Origin: Nephrocerus scutellatus
Lineage: Eukaryota > Arthropoda > Insecta > Diptera > Pipunculidae
Reading direction: 5' to 3'
NCBI GenBank assembly: GCA_947095585.1
Contig: OX352761.1
Location: forward strand, 25,635,777-25,699,776
Length of the DNA: 64,000 nt
In this document: one piece after another, positions 10,061 through 22,487 of the stretch
How the letters are laid out: every line of letters starts with the position of its first letter
How positions within the stretch are numbered: position 1 is the first letter of the stretch
Made by a program: the position numbers and the translations under genes
Notes under the pieces: model-generated
The model's database searches: none
What the model was told of the DNA's origin: nothing
Seen by the model: the letters and a program-made list of their open reading frames with translations, nothing else

Positions 10061-12540
10061 ATGGTCCACCCTACACATCTAAAATATAGGCATAAATTCA
10101 ATATTATATCGTGTTAATTCCGAAAACGGATACTACCAGAGATATATACTTCTACGATTCCATTAAAGAAGTATGTAACCTGTGAGAGCTGTCAAACCAA
10201 ACAGCTTATCAACGAACTGAACCAACCAGAACCAATCATTCAGGTGGGTGCGTGTCAAACTGCCGGTGACAGCAGCTGTCCAAAATATAAATCCTTAACT
10301 GGATGATCGCATTAAATGACAATCGTTGCATAGATGCGCAACGCATGACTGCTCCATAATGACATCAGGCCGGCAGGCAGGCAGTCAGTCCATGGCAAAT
10401 ACGTTTCGCTACTCAATTCGATTTAATTGCCTCTTCGAAATCCAAACCGAAATCCGATGGAAAGCCATTCCGGCAATTCCGTATTCAATGCCCTCGCGCA
10501 AATGGTTCGCACTTCCGTTCCACAATGCTGGCTGATGCGTTGTTTGCGGGCCTTTCTTCATCTTCTGCCAACGATGCTGCAGTCACACAGTCATCATCAT
10601 CATCATCACCATCATTGACATCATCGACATCATCACCATCAGTGGCAGAAACAGCAGCTCTCAGCTAATGGTAAATCCTCCCTCCATCACACTGATATGG
10701 AGGAAAACAAACGCTCGCGCGATTAAGGCCCATAATCGATTTTTAATCGTCACTTCAATTGCGGCATTCCGCACTCTTTGCGTCGTGCCACAATGCAAGC
10801 GACAGTCATCTCTGGAGTCGTACATCAGCAGAAGGCATCCATTGCATTGCAATGGCAAGTGCGAAATGGCAGCCTGGAAAAGACATTCATAATATCCGAT
10901 TCACCTTCACACCTGATATTTATGTGTGTAACAGCGGCGTCCTGAAGAAATCTGGCAGTCAGCCGGCACGTTTTACTTATATCTGTATCTGTATCGGTAA
11001 GATATCCAATTAAAGCGTTATACTCTGCAATATGTGTGTGCCGAATTTAATTCGACTTATCATCCGGTTGACCTATAATCGAAACGAAACAAAGCAAAAA
11101 TCCGGAAGTTAAAAATATACACAGCACAAAAAAAACACTAATCGAACAAGTATCTTGTATCTATTCGCTGTACCGGTAATGAAAGACATGAAAGGCGAGT
11201 ATACCCGCAGCTAAAGATCGGTCTAATAAACGTAAAATAACATGTAATTACGTGATTACACGCAGTACGTGATTATCTGTTTAACGTTCATGTGAAAGTT
11301 GAAGTTGAAGATACACAGAAAAAAGCAGAACCTCAAAGATACTCAAATTCAAAGTGTGCAAGTAGCTTCGTTTAGGGTCTGTCTTCGATTGCAGACAAAT
11401 ACATCACTGCACTTAATGTAAGACGTCATTTTTCCAAAACAACGAGAATGAGGCAAGGGAGCCGTATATAGACTGCCGGACTAAACATCAGCTGCTGCTC
11501 AGAACCTTTTGTCACATTAAAAAGTCGTACGCATCCCAGGGGGTGATGCGGTATACAGTACACGCGCCATTGCTTTTTTTTCCAGATATTCTGGTCGTGG
11601 AACGCCGAGAGAGAAGAGAAAAACAAAAATCGTAAACGCACACATACACACACACTTTAAATTCCAAGTAGTAGAACGCCTTCAATACTTGGCCTTGAAT
11701 CGGTCAAACTGGATCTTCTGTCTACCATCATCGCTTGTGGATCGCAGGAGCAATTGCGTTATCAACAATGCACACACAACAATACACATGCCATAGCAAT
11801 AGCCATTTTTCCATATAATGAGAGAGGAAATTACCGCGTGATGAAGGATAGCACTCCCGTGAAATAATAGCCGGAATTAATGGTATTGACCGGTTTAAGG
11901 TAGGTTCCAGAACTTACAAATTATCTGCACCAGCTGAGAAAAAACTGATAATTTTCGATGGCAGTCCCATTTGATTGACGTTCGGGGTGGCATCATTTTC
12001 CAATGGAATCGTATTGAGATTTGAATTAGGTACGGTGCAGTGTCTAAACGACGGCGCCCTGTATCGGCTCGACGACTGGCTGGCCGTTGAATGATCGTCC
12101 TTGAAAAAATATCTACTAATCTAGATGGAGAGTGAACCACCCAACGTTATTAACAAATGATTTTAATTTTAATTTTTTTAGTTATGGTATCTAGTATCTG
12201 TATTCAAAAGTGTCACTAAAATGTAAAATCAGCGTGGTCGGATGCTCAGTTTTTCTGATCGCAAGTGGCAAATTCATATCTCACGTCAGAGCCAAGAAGG
12301 AGCGGCGGCGTCACTTTACGCTTACATTTCCTAGAAAATTGAAACCATACCCTAGCATACTTTTTAGCACTATAAAGGGCTTATTTGATTACTAAAAAAA
12401 AGGTAAACGTATCAAAGTAGATTCGTCAATGACCTTAGAAATATCTAAGAAAACCTACTAGCAAAACAAAGAACCAAAATTGTTAGATACATTTTTGTGG
12501 CCATAGCCATATTGTATCGTTATTTGAATAGGAGTATGAG
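10061..12540. other. unassigned sequence with a CAT-rich microsatellite
   Basis: About 2.5 kb without a supported gene. A CAT/CAC-rich microsatellite lies at 10590-10642. Several small frames cross it, but none shows a domain. AATAAA-like and poly(A)-like runs are scattered and give no pattern. Confidence 0.4.
10590..10642. repeat. (CAT)n-type microsatellite
   Basis: CATCATCATCATCATCACCA and related trinucleotides, interrupted by TGA and GA. Simple slippage repeat. Confidence 0.8.
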
Positions 12541-14016
12541 ATTATCTTGGCGGTCAGCCATCAGCAGAATAGGGGGAATAACACAGAATGCTCTAGAATT
12601 GCAGGTGGCCGTAACTATCTCTGAGTGGTGGAAGTGCGATCCAACCTCCACGTGGTGGCCGCCGGTAATTTTTCTCCAAGGAAAAGCTGAATGATCGAGC
12701 CTTGTCCCTTCAAAGTAAGGTTGGCGCGAGGCCAATAACCTCGCCCGAAAAAATGATTATTACGGAACCCAAAATCAGACTCGGGTACACTGATGAACGA
12801 CGAGGCAACGAAAACGGCTTAACGATTTAAGAATTTTCTCATACGCTCGAGCTACACGTATAGTGCTAAGTCCTGGGGCTGACATGTTGGGCGTAGAAGA
12901 GAAATGGAAATGGCCTTAAGAACACTGTTATTAGTACTGCTGACTCCATCTTAGGCAGTAGTCGTAGAGATCGGAACGACTGGTTCGATGACGAATGTAA
13001 GCTAGCGACTGAACGTAAGAATGTTGCATACCGAGCAATGCATCAATCTTATAGAACGCGGGCAATCGAAGATGAATATAAGGATGTCAGAAGATATGAA
13101 AAAAGAGTTAAACGGTGAAAGAAAGCAGCCTGGGAGAAGAATCACGTCCGTGAACTAGAATAGCACAGCGAGAGCAATGACCGCACCAGGCGCGGAAGTA
13201 ACTTTTACCAAAGAGTCCACGGTATGACGCAATATATCCCGCTTTGCACATACTGCAAAGACAAAGAGGGTAATCTGATCACCGATTTCAAAGGAATCTT
13301 AGAACGATGGAAAGAACACTTTCATGCGTTGTTAACTGGCCAGCAAACTAAGGAGTTGGAGGCTCCAACGATGACCGAAGTCCACATTATGCTGCCGCCA
13401 CCAAGCATAGACGAAGTTAGCAGAGCGATAAATCGGCTCAAAAATAAAAAGGCCCCGGGATCAGATGGTATCCCAGCGGAGCTGATTAAAACAGGAGGTT
13501 CTGAAATACACCAAGCAATTCATGAACTTAAAGTGCAAGTATGGGAGGAAGAAGCGATGCCAAAAGACTGGCGAAGAGTCATCCTGTGCCCCAATACATA
13601 AGAAAGGAGATATCACAACATGCAGCAATTATCGTGGTATAACGCACCGTTCTCCTCTATCCTTTCACACAGTATAGCCCCAAACGCTAAAGTCATCATT
13701 GGTCCATACCAGTGTGGTTTCATAAAAGGCAAATCAACAACTGATCAGATTTGCACCCTAAGGCAGATGATGGAAAAATGTCTAGCGTTTCAAAACTTAC
13801 CACACCACGTTTTTATCGACTTTAAAGCCGCCTATGATAGCATAACCAAAGTAGAACTTTATAAAGCCATGAGAGAATTCGGCATCCCAAATAAACTGAC
13901 ACGAGTCTGTATGTTGACCATGACCAATGTTATAAGCGAAGTAAAAATATCCGGATCACTATCAAGCCCATTTAACATCTATAACGGACTCCGACAAGGC
14001 GATGGATTGGCCTGCC
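12541..14016 (+). mobile_element. RTE-clade LINE, copy B (internally deleted, 3'-truncated)
   Basis: Same family as copy A. The first ~270 bases correspond to the 5' region also found at the far end of copy C (rc of ~21150-21395) and in part of copy D. The endonuclease is then missing, and the sequence jumps to the linker (CCTGGGGCTGACATGTTGGG, ~12871) and RT. It stops abruptly at about 14016 within the RT palm (LRQGDGLAC), where an unrelated LINE begins. The YADD box is absent. Confidence 0.82.
13224..14016 (+). pseudogene. RTE reverse transcriptase fingers and palm A (copy B)
   Basis: The frame at 13224-13601 covers the linker and fingers (NKKAPGSDGIPAELIKTGG); a frameshift near 13595 moves the rest to the frame at 13620. 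Motif A (FIDFKAAYDS) and NGLRQGD are preserved. The enzyme lacks the YADD box and thumb because of the fusion at 14016. Confidence 0.8.
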
Positions 14017-14489
14017 TTTGTCTAGTTCATACCCCAAAAAAAGGCGAGCCGTCGTCTCCTTCTTCGTACCAACCCGTAGCACTTACATCCAAGGTCATGG
14101 AAACGCTGATCAATTTTCAGCTCAAGAAATATCTTAAAACCAACGAAATCCTTAGTGACCGGCAGTATGGATTTCGTGGTCAACTTTCTACTGGTGGTTT
14201 GATGGGATATCTCACCGAACAGTGGAAACGGTCTTTGCATCAATTTGGAAAAAGCAAAGCTGTTGCACTCGATATTTGTAAGGCATTTGACAGAGTTTGT
14301 CATCAAGCTCTTTTGTTCAAAATGCGTGCTTATGGAGTCGATGATAAACTGCTTCACTGGATTGCAACCTATCTTTTGGACCGCTCAATTCAAGTTGTAT
14401 TGGACGGTTTTAAGTCTAAAGTACATCACATATATGCTGGCGTTCCCCAGGGCTCTGTTTTGTCGCCGACACTCTTTCTCATTTTTAAA
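14017..14489 (+). pseudogene. CR1/jockey-like LINE reverse transcriptase, first part
   Basis: From about 14017 the reading frame changes family without a stop. It runs PVALTSKVMETLINFQL, DRQYGFRGQLSTGG, ALDICKAFDRVCHQALL (palm motif A) and AGVPQGSVLSPTLFLIF (motif B). The frame ends where the tandem array at 14490 begins. The same element resumes at about 15345 with the thumb and C-terminal region. It has no upstream endonuclease, so it is a truncated copy joined to RTE copy B. Confidence 0.82.
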
Positions 14490-15345
14490 TTCTCTATATT
14501 AACTTTACTTGCCCGTGTGTTTGTGGGTTTGTGGGTTTGTGGATTTGTGGATTTGTGTGTCATGGAATCTTGAGATCAATTTTTGACCCACTTCCCAAAG
14601 TCCAATTTTATTGAAAATTTGAGAACTCTCGGGCCACGGAGTCGGTGGGCTCCCTTACAAATATTTTACAAAATTTTACTCGATTTTCTTCAAATTTTAT
14701 ACACATGTGTATCTCTGATATACAACACTTTTTGTCAAAATGTTGGAGACCCCGGGCCCGGGTTCGTGAGGCCCCATAATTTTTTTTTTAAAAATAGCCC
14801 GATTTTCTTCAAATTTAATAAACATGTGTATCTCCGATAGACAACACTTTTTGTAAAAAATTTAGAGACCCCGGGCCCGGGCTCGTGAGGCCCCATAATT
14901 TTTTTTAAATATAACCCGATTTACTTCAAATTTAATACACATGAGTATCTCCGATAGACAAAACTTTTTGTAAAAAATTTGGAGACCCGGGGTCGTGGGG
15001 CCCCAAAATTTAAAAAAAAAATTAACTCGATTTTCTTTAAATTTTATATTAGTATGTATCTCCGATGAAAAACACTTTTTGTAAAAAATTTGGAGACCCC
15101 GTGGCCCAGGGTCATTGGGCCCCAAAAATTTTTTTAAAAAAATTAACCCGATTTTTTTAAAATTTTATATACATGTGTATCTCCGATGGACAAAATTCTT
15201 TGTAAAGTTTTTGGAGTGAACGGGCCATGAGGCCCGAGCGGTGACCATATAAATTTTTTAAAAATTAGCCCGGTTTTCTTCAAATTTTATCACATACCCA
15301 TCTCCTATTAGAGAATTTACATGAAAAATTGTAATTTTTATGGGT
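14490..15345. repeat. ~118-bp tandem array, locus 1, lodged in a LINE
   Basis: About six units, with the marker TCTCCGAT at 14712 (variant), 14831, 14948, 15059, 15180 and 15301 (variant): spacings of 111 to 121 bp. Each unit has an AT-rich half (TTTTCTTCAAATTTTATACA) and a GC-rich half (GAGACCCCGGGCCCGGG and GTGAGGCCCCA). The array follows a TTTTTAAATTCTCTATAT leader and a GTGGGTTT repeat at about 14515-14560. A homologous array with the same leader lies at 51695-52385. The flanking LINE frame is split by it. It may be the core of a Helitron-type non-autonomous element. Confidence 0.8.
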
Positions 15346-16150
15346 TGTTTTTTATTATTGATGATGACACACCACTCTCAGCTTCACGTATAAATTTGAG
15401 GAAAGTCCCTCCACTTTTCATGTGGAGTTCAAACAACTACGTATGTTAAGCACGTTAAATTCTGACCTAGACAGGATAATACAACGGGAAAAAAAGCAAT
15501 AGCTAACGCTTCCAAAACCCAATGTTATCTCCTGTCGTCTAAGCGAATCCTTAATCCCATGCCATTATCCATGAATGCATCGAGGAAATTGAAAATCTCG
15601 CAAATTTCGGTATGTGCGTTAACGACAAGCTTCGTTGGAATGACCACATATTTACCGTCGCCAAAAATGCTGCGAAATGTTTACGTTTCTTAGCCCGGTG
15701 CAAGAAATATTTCACTCCGTCTGATCTGGCTACTATATCTACAAAGCGTTTATTCGCCCTATACTTGAGTACAATTGTCATATCTGGTCTGGTGCGCCTA
15801 AAACTACCTTGCATCAGCTAGATAGAATACAAAACCGCGCGATAAAACTTATCGGTGACGAAAACATTTCGTAATCAATATATTCGCTTGAGCACCGCAG
15901 GAACATTTCCTGCTTGTCACTGTTTTATCACTTCTTCACCAGCGGTCCTCATGATCAGTTCACCCTTAAGCCCATATTCGGACGTACAGTTAAGTTCAGG
16001 GATTCGTTCTTCAGCCGCACAACATGTATATGGAATTATCTGCCAAGCTCTGTTTTTCCACATCGCTATGATCCACAGGCATTCAAAACACAAGCTCATA
16101 GATATCTCACCTTTTCTCATCCTTTTCCTTAACGACAACGCTGTGCCAAG
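15346..16150 (+). pseudogene. CR1/jockey-like LINE, second part (thumb and C-terminus)
   Basis: Continuation of the LINE interrupted at 14490. It contains NDKLRWNDHI (15618-15650), AKCLRFLARCKKYFTPSDL (~15670-15730), SGAPKTTLHQLDRIQNRAIK (~15785-15850) and the terminal block FFSRTTCIWNYLPSSVFP..YDPQAFK (~16010-16090). Compared with the copy at 26405-27320, about 50-60 bases around the FADD box are missing at the resumption point, so the polymerase site is lost. Several frameshifts are present. Confidence 0.78.
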
Positions 16151-16197
16151 CATATAGCCGAGCATTATAAGGGTGCGTGAATTATAAAAAAAGAATG

Positions 16198-16425
16198 GTG
16201 GGTGGAGTTGAGCTTACACCCTAGCACTCACAAAATGGAATATTGTGCACATCTACACCTTGATTACTTCATACATCAAATTAACCGTACATGTGAATAC
16301 AGCATGTTTATCATGTGTACAGTGCGGTGAGAAAAATTCGTGCGTTTTTTGGACGCCCCGAGAAACGAACCCGGTGTCCTCCGAGTGGGATCCAATGATT
16401 CTAACCACTGAACCACCAACAGTGA
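16198..16425 (-). repeat. tRNA-derived SINE, family 2, copy 1
   Basis: On the minus strand the head reads TTGGTGGTTCAGTGGTTAGA (A-box-like) and later CCGGGTTCGTTTCTC (B-box-like), the internal pol III promoter of a tRNA-derived SINE. The body follows (AAAACGCACGAATTTTTCTC, about 110 bases, then GAGTGCTAGGGTGTAAGC and CAACTCCACCC). The whole unit recurs at 32370-32645 (minus), and the head with the start of the body at 43648-43742 (plus). About 230 bp. No functional tRNA is expected because stem pairing is poor. Confidence 0.75.
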
Positions 16426-16429
16426 CAGG

Positions 16430-19044
16430 CTGACAGGATACTCCAATAGAATGGTATTCACAATTTCTCTATGCTCACTACAGGTTTATTAATTCCATTT
16501 AGTAGCAATTTGTTTTCAGATTTTAACTGAGAATGAGAACAGTTTCGAACCGATTCATCAAAATATTCAAGTCAGCATGTCCTCCTACGTACAACAAATT
16601 CTGCTGTGCATATCTCACACAACGGCCAATTGGTTTCAATCCTCAGGTTGTTACCTACATTCCTTTAACTAACTAGGTATGCGCTTGTATTGCTTACAAT
16701 GTGTCATTGAAATATAGATAGGTACTTAGAAACATGTCCAACATACGCAAAAGTTACATTTAATCATTCTGCAAAAAGTTGATTTTTTTTTTAATTTCCA
16801 CGCACTTTACTGAAATCGAATCTGTACGGAAACAACAAAAAAAAATTTATGCACGACGTCAGACAGCCCATTTGCCGCGTAAGTACAACACACGTGCGCA
16901 CGACAAACAAAACCATCGACAGAAACAACACACGAAGGAGGGATAAAGCGATAAACAACGACAATTCGATTTGGTGTAAAGTATAACAGAGAATGCACAC
17001 AAAATTCACTCAATATACTCTTATAAATATAACTTCAGTGAGTAAAAAAATTGAATGCAAGAACTACCGTTCTGTTAATATTCTGTTAAAATTTTAAGAG
17101 AGAATTTTTTTAAATGTTGCTCTTCTAATTTGTTCCATAGGTTGATGATTGAGTGAAGATGCGTTTAATAAATGTGAAGCCAAAATATTCCACTCACACA
17201 CACCATATGCAAAGCTGCGAAACGACGTACGACCAACGACATTCTTTTTGCCAATTAAAACCGGCTTTGAACGATTGACAGCCGAATGCTTTGCTGTGTG
17301 TGCACAGTGTACCCTGTACCTGCTCTGCTCTAGCGGAAAAGAGTTTCTCTTCTTTGGCAGATACGCGAAATCAAGTGCGAATGCGACCAAACGGTTTCGC
17401 CAAAGCCAGCCAATGGCAAAATTGCTTCGTCGAAGATTAATGGCACGACAGGCAGCAGTAATTGGCAAAAAAGGCGGGGAACTTGCTGAAGCGGTTGCGC
17501 GATTTTAGGTGCCGGTACCGGTTATTGCCAATTGCTATGCGAGACGATGACGATGGCCACAAAATGCCTTCTCTCTTTCACGTTTCGTATGATGATGATG
17601 ATGATGCATTTTGTGGCTCCGTTCGATAGCTGGCGACGAATACTACCTACTTCATCTAAGTCGTCTGTCTGGTTGGCCAAATAGGTGCCACCACCACCAT
17701 CAGAACAAGTATCTATCAATGCGGCTGGGGCTGCGACTGCGTTAGAAATTGCCCTGCTATACTTTGTGTATAGGTACCTATCTCCTGGATCTGACTATCT
17801 GGGACGTCTACTCTGTCTTTTTCAGGACAATAAATAATAATACAAATGGAATGTCCGGGCGGGTCATCGGGTGGAAGTGATGATTGATGCCAGCGATACT
17901 GCGATACTCATAGATATCTATATAACTAGGTACCTACATAATAAATGTATCTGATGCGGTGGATATCGCCATTGTCATCGGCAAGCTAAAATACATTTTT
18001 AATTAAATTAAACTCCTGCACGGCACGGCACGACCAACTCCTGTGCTGGATGGATGGAGAGTGCTTAGAGTGCTTGCTATCTGTATTGTATCTATACGCG
18101 TGTAGGTACGTGAGTAGATCTCCTGCGCACAGAAGCGAATTGGTAATTTCTTTATTTGCAAAATAAACACAAAACTAATTGCGGTAGGTAAGGTACGCGA
18201 GTGACGAGTACGGCCGTAGGTGCACACCGACACAGCACTCCATATCAAAGCCGTACATTGCATTGTCGCGGATAGCGCATAATATCTTATATCCACCCGT
18301 CGCATGGAAGGGTGTGTGTCCGTGTCCGGCGTGCAATCACCGTCGAGTACTTTCGCTAAGTAAATAAACAATTTGCGCTCCGCCGTATAACAGGAATATA
18401 ACCGCAATTTGATTGTATAATTTATAAGCGATTGTTGTAAGCGTTTTTTTCCACGCTCTTCATTCCATTCATTTTAGCGTTTGTCCGTTCACTGCACCTT
18501 CCCGTAGGTGCGGCTGTTGCATACCAGAGAGTGGACGCGCAGAAATGGCTATCATATCAGGCAAAGAAACAACAACAAATGCACACCACAATTGCAGTGC
18601 AACTGCAATTTTCTAATTTATTTTGTTTGACTGCAATTATAGTGCGATAATAATTATTAATTTTGATTGCATTCACAGAGAGTGCTGGCGAGTGCTGGTG
18701 GTTGTTCGTATAACGTAGCATAATGTGCTTCGTGATAATTTATGATAAATTGAAGCAGAACATTTTCCATTAGTGTCCTGCAGAGCAAATAGTGGTTACC
18801 TTTTTGCCAATTTGCTTGTAGATCCAGTCTGTTATGCGTTTCCGAAAGATCATCGACGATAAAAGCACAGCAGATAGCTAATATAATATTGTCTGTGGTC
18901 CTAATTACTAGAACATTTAAGAGTATGACAATATGTAGTTATGTAATTAAAAAATATCCAGAGAATACCCATTACGGTAATTTCTGCATGTTTTCCTATA
19001 CAACAACGTCTGTCCGTATGTTCTTCTACTAACACTATGCGTAT
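16430..19044. other. unassigned sequence
   Basis: About 2.6 kb without a supported gene or element. A (GAT)n microsatellite lies at 17588-17606 (GATGATGATGATGATG). The sequence is not obviously repetitive within the window and may be single-copy intron or intergenic DNA. Confidence 0.4.
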
Positions 19045-21395
19045 CGTCATCATCATATTTGGCTCTACAACCGGGGTCTGGTTCTGCCCTCCCACAAAAG
19101 GTTTCTCCACCCGGTCCCGATTTTGAGTCGATGTTATCCAGTTTTGCATCCCTAAAAACTGGGCGTCCCGATCTACGCCATCCTTCCAGCGTAGGCCTCG
19201 CTGACATGTTCCATTAATCCTAGTGCAAAGGAATTTTCGAGCAGGATCCTCTTCGCTCATGCGAGCTAGGTGTCCTACCCGCGGGAGCCTACCGACGTTT
19301 CTTCGACACCGCGGTAACGCTCGTACATTTTATCATTATAGAGTAACCGGAATCGTCCTTCCTCGCAATCCGAGGCTAACAATTCCCCGTAAGACTTTTC
19401 TCTCGAACGCGGCTAAAAGGTCAGAATGGTTTTTGTTAAGCACCCAAGTCTCGGATCCATATGTAAGTACTGGTATGACCATTTCTTATATATCAGCAGC
19501 TCGGAGGTTAGAGTATATGTTATACAGACTATAGTAGGTTTTAAGCAACCGTGCGCGTATTTCTGGTTATCGGCTGCTACAGTTGACCCGAGATTGTAAA
19601 AGGATTGCACTATCGATGTCTCGGATCACTTTCTCCAACGCCAGGTTGAAGAGGATGCAGGCCAGTCCATCACCGTGTCGGAGCCCGTATAGATGTTTAA
19701 TGGGCTTGATAGTGATCCGGATATTTTTACTTCGCTTATAACATTGGTCATGGTCAATCTACATAGTCGTGTCAGTTTATTTTGGATGCCGAATTCTCTC
19801 ATGGCTTTATAAAGTTCTATTCTGACTATGCTATCATACGCGGCCTTAAAGTCTATAAACAGATGGTGTAGTGAGTTTTGAAACTCTAGACATTTTTCCA
19901 TCACCTGTCTAAGAGTGTAAATCTGATAAGTTGTTGATTTGCTGGGTTGAAGCCACACTGGTATGGACCCTGGATGACTTTACCGTATCGGGCTATCCTG
20001 TCTTGAAGGATTGAGGAGAAAATCTTATACGCTATAATCGCTGCATGTTATGATATCTCCTTTATTATGCAGGGGACACAGGATGCCGCTTCGCCAGTCT
20101 TTTGGCATCGCTTTTTCCTCCTATACTTGCACTATTATTTCATAAATTGCTTGGTGTATTGTGGGGCCTCCTATTTTAATCAGTTCCGCTGGGATCCCAT
20201 CTGATCCCATTTAGCAACACATGAAAGTGCTCTTCCCATCGCTCTAAAATGCCTTTGAGATCGGCGATAGGATGACCCTCTTTGTCTTTGCAGTATGTGC
20301 AACGCAGTGTATATTTCGTCATACCGCGGACTCTTTGGTAGAACTGCAGCGCCTGGTGCGGTAGTTGCTCTCTGTAGTGTTCTTGTTCGCAGACGAGATT
20401 CTTCTCCCAGACTGCATTCTTTTGCCGGTGAACTGTTTTTTTATATCTTCTCAGTTCTTTATATTCATCTTCGTGTGCCCGCGTTCTATGAGATTGTTGG
20501 GTTGCATTGCTCGGTACGCAACATTCTTATGTTTAATCGCTAGCTTACATTCGTCATGTAACCAGTCGGTCCAATCTCTACGACTACTGTCTAAGATGGA
20601 GTCATGACAGTATTCTTAAGGCGTGTCCATTTCTCTCCTACGCCCGATATCTCAGCCCCAGGACATACCTACTCTCCCTGCATTTAGGGCGAGTCCTATC
20701 GCTTGAACGTATAGTTGTTTCTAATGGTCTCTTCGCTGCGAAGGGCAGCCGTGTTGACGAATCTGATTCACGGATGCAGTCTTTCTTGATGATTCAATCC
20801 GCGCTCGGAGCACTATACCAACAAGATAGTGAGCCGAGTCAATGATGGCACCTCGGAACGTTCTTACCGTCATCTGGTTTGGGTTGTGGCGGTGGTCTAT
20901 CAACACGTGTCCTATCTGGCTGCAAGTGGCTCCATTAGGAGTTACCTAAGTGACTTTGTGTATGTTTTTAAGCAAAAACCTTGTATACTCGCAACGACCA
21001 AATTATTGCTTGCTGCCATCTCTATGATTCGTTGTCCATTGTCATTAGTGTTCTCGTGTAAGCTATGGGTGCCAATGTATTGCCTGAATGCTGGCTCCAT
21101 TCATTTCCCCAGAATTATTTTTACATCATACTGAGGGCAGGCATCAGTTTATCCGAGGCTGATTTTTGGTTCCGTAATAAAGTTTTTTTACGGGCGAGGT
21201 TGTTGGCCTCGCTCCGACCTTAATTTGAAGGGACTAGCCCGATCATTCAACTTTTCCTGTATTAGAGGAAAATTACCAGCGGCCACCACGTGGAGATTTG
21301 ATTGCACTTCCACCAGTCCGACAAAGTTAAGGCCACCTGCAAGTCTGAAGCATTCTGTTATTCGCACTATTCTGCTGATAGATGACCGCCAAAAC
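19045..21395 (-). mobile_element. RTE-clade LINE, copy C (internally deleted)
   Basis: Reverse-oriented copy. The 3' tail (TCATCATCATATTTGGCTCT) is at the low-coordinate end. It then holds the C-terminal block, thumb, RT palm and fingers, linker, endonuclease C-terminus (rc near 20720-20900) and 5' region (~21140-21395). Around 19615-19625 the YADD-containing part of the palm (about 250 bases) is missing, joining VIRD directly to the thumb. The first part of the endonuclease is also missing near 21135. Confidence 0.83.
19626..19958 (-). pseudogene. RTE reverse transcriptase palm fragment (copy C)
   Basis: Open minus-strand frame with YTLRQVMEKCLEF, motif A FIDFKAAYDSIVR and ELYKAMREFGIQNKLTRLCR. 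It shifts frame at the LRQGD region and never reaches a YADD box, which is deleted. Non-functional. Confidence 0.8.
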
Positions 21396-21399
21396 TTAG

Positions 21400-22485
21400 A
21401 AGATATAGAATATAATGAGAACCAATCTGATAATTTATATAAATATTCTTATATAGCTTGTAAGTGTCGTTATTTGCTTACCAACCCTTCGAATTTAATG
21501 GAATAATAAATAATTTATTAAAAATAAAAAATGAATTGAACTATAGTCAGTCGTATTAAATAAAATGTACATAAATAAGATATCTTTTCTTAAAAAACAA
21601 GAGATTTGGAATATTTAAATAATAATCTATAATGCAATATATTTAATATCAAAGATACTTTAAATTCAAAGGATTTCTAGCGATAATTATTATTAGTATA
21701 ATTATATTCAATCAAATTGTAATAGTGTCTTTCCTTTTAACTAAATAGTATATACAAAAAAAAGAAAATCATTGAATTAATAAAAAACTCATTAATATAG
21801 ATAGATATACTATAAAATCATTAACTTTTTTTTGAGTATGTAGAATAATTCAAGCGGCGTTATTGAATTGCTTCGCATTTGTCCATATGCATTGTCTGAA
21901 CTCTGAACACGGCAAAGTTGCCACGGCCGTCGAAACCAAACAATTAATTTCAGATTGGTGATTAGACGGCATTGTAATAATTAGCTTAGGTGTTTTAGTA
22001 TTGATCATTTTTTGTATCTAACAGCTATGAAATGCGAGTAAATGATATCATTATTTATATCTTATCTATATAACATGCAAGACCACCAGAACAACACCAT
22101 GAATAGAGGCACCAATCTAAGTCCAACAACACGACTCAGCTTGCAACGCGAAGGCCAAGACAAAAGTGCCATGGTCTTTGGCCATTTGTTACGTTATTGT
22201 TATTGTTTCAATAAGTAATCAAACGTGGACACAAAAACGTTTAAAGGATACCTTATAGATACGTTATGCAGAGACTTATGGCATGTTGTCAGGACATCAC
22301 CTCTCTGTTATATGAATATCATAGAGCGCGATTCAATCTCTGTAAAAAAAAAACCCAGCTGGGGAATACATCATCTCTCCTAATACAAGATCTTGAACTC
22401 GAAACATTTGGTAGAAGAATTTATGGCAACTAACCATAAAACAATTAACAACATGCAACTGCATGATAACAAGACATGCAAAATG
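21400..22485. other. unassigned AT-rich sequence
   Basis: Strongly AT-rich spacer between two oppositely oriented RTE copies. No gene, array or transposon end was recognised. Confidence 0.4.
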
Positions 22486-22487
22486 CA

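Noticed and set aside
10427..10618. Protein with a poly-His tail
   Set aside because: The His run is translation of a CAT/CAC microsatellite and the rest shows no domain.
14490..14510. Definite Helitron 5' end at TCTCTATAT
   Set aside because: The preceding base is T in both loci and no CTRR-type 3' end was found, so I only mention the possibility.
14585..15300. CRISPR-like regular spacing
   Set aside because: The whole ~118-bp unit repeats, spacers are not unique, and there are no cas genes in a eukaryotic context.
16340..16425. tRNA gene with a GGTTCAGTGGTTAGA A box
   Set aside because: Stems do not pair and the sequence continues into a repeated SINE body also present at 32370-32645.
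17094..17508. Overlapping 119- and 124-codon frames
   Set aside because: Both strands are open by chance, no domain or conservation pattern is visible, and no splice signals support an exon.
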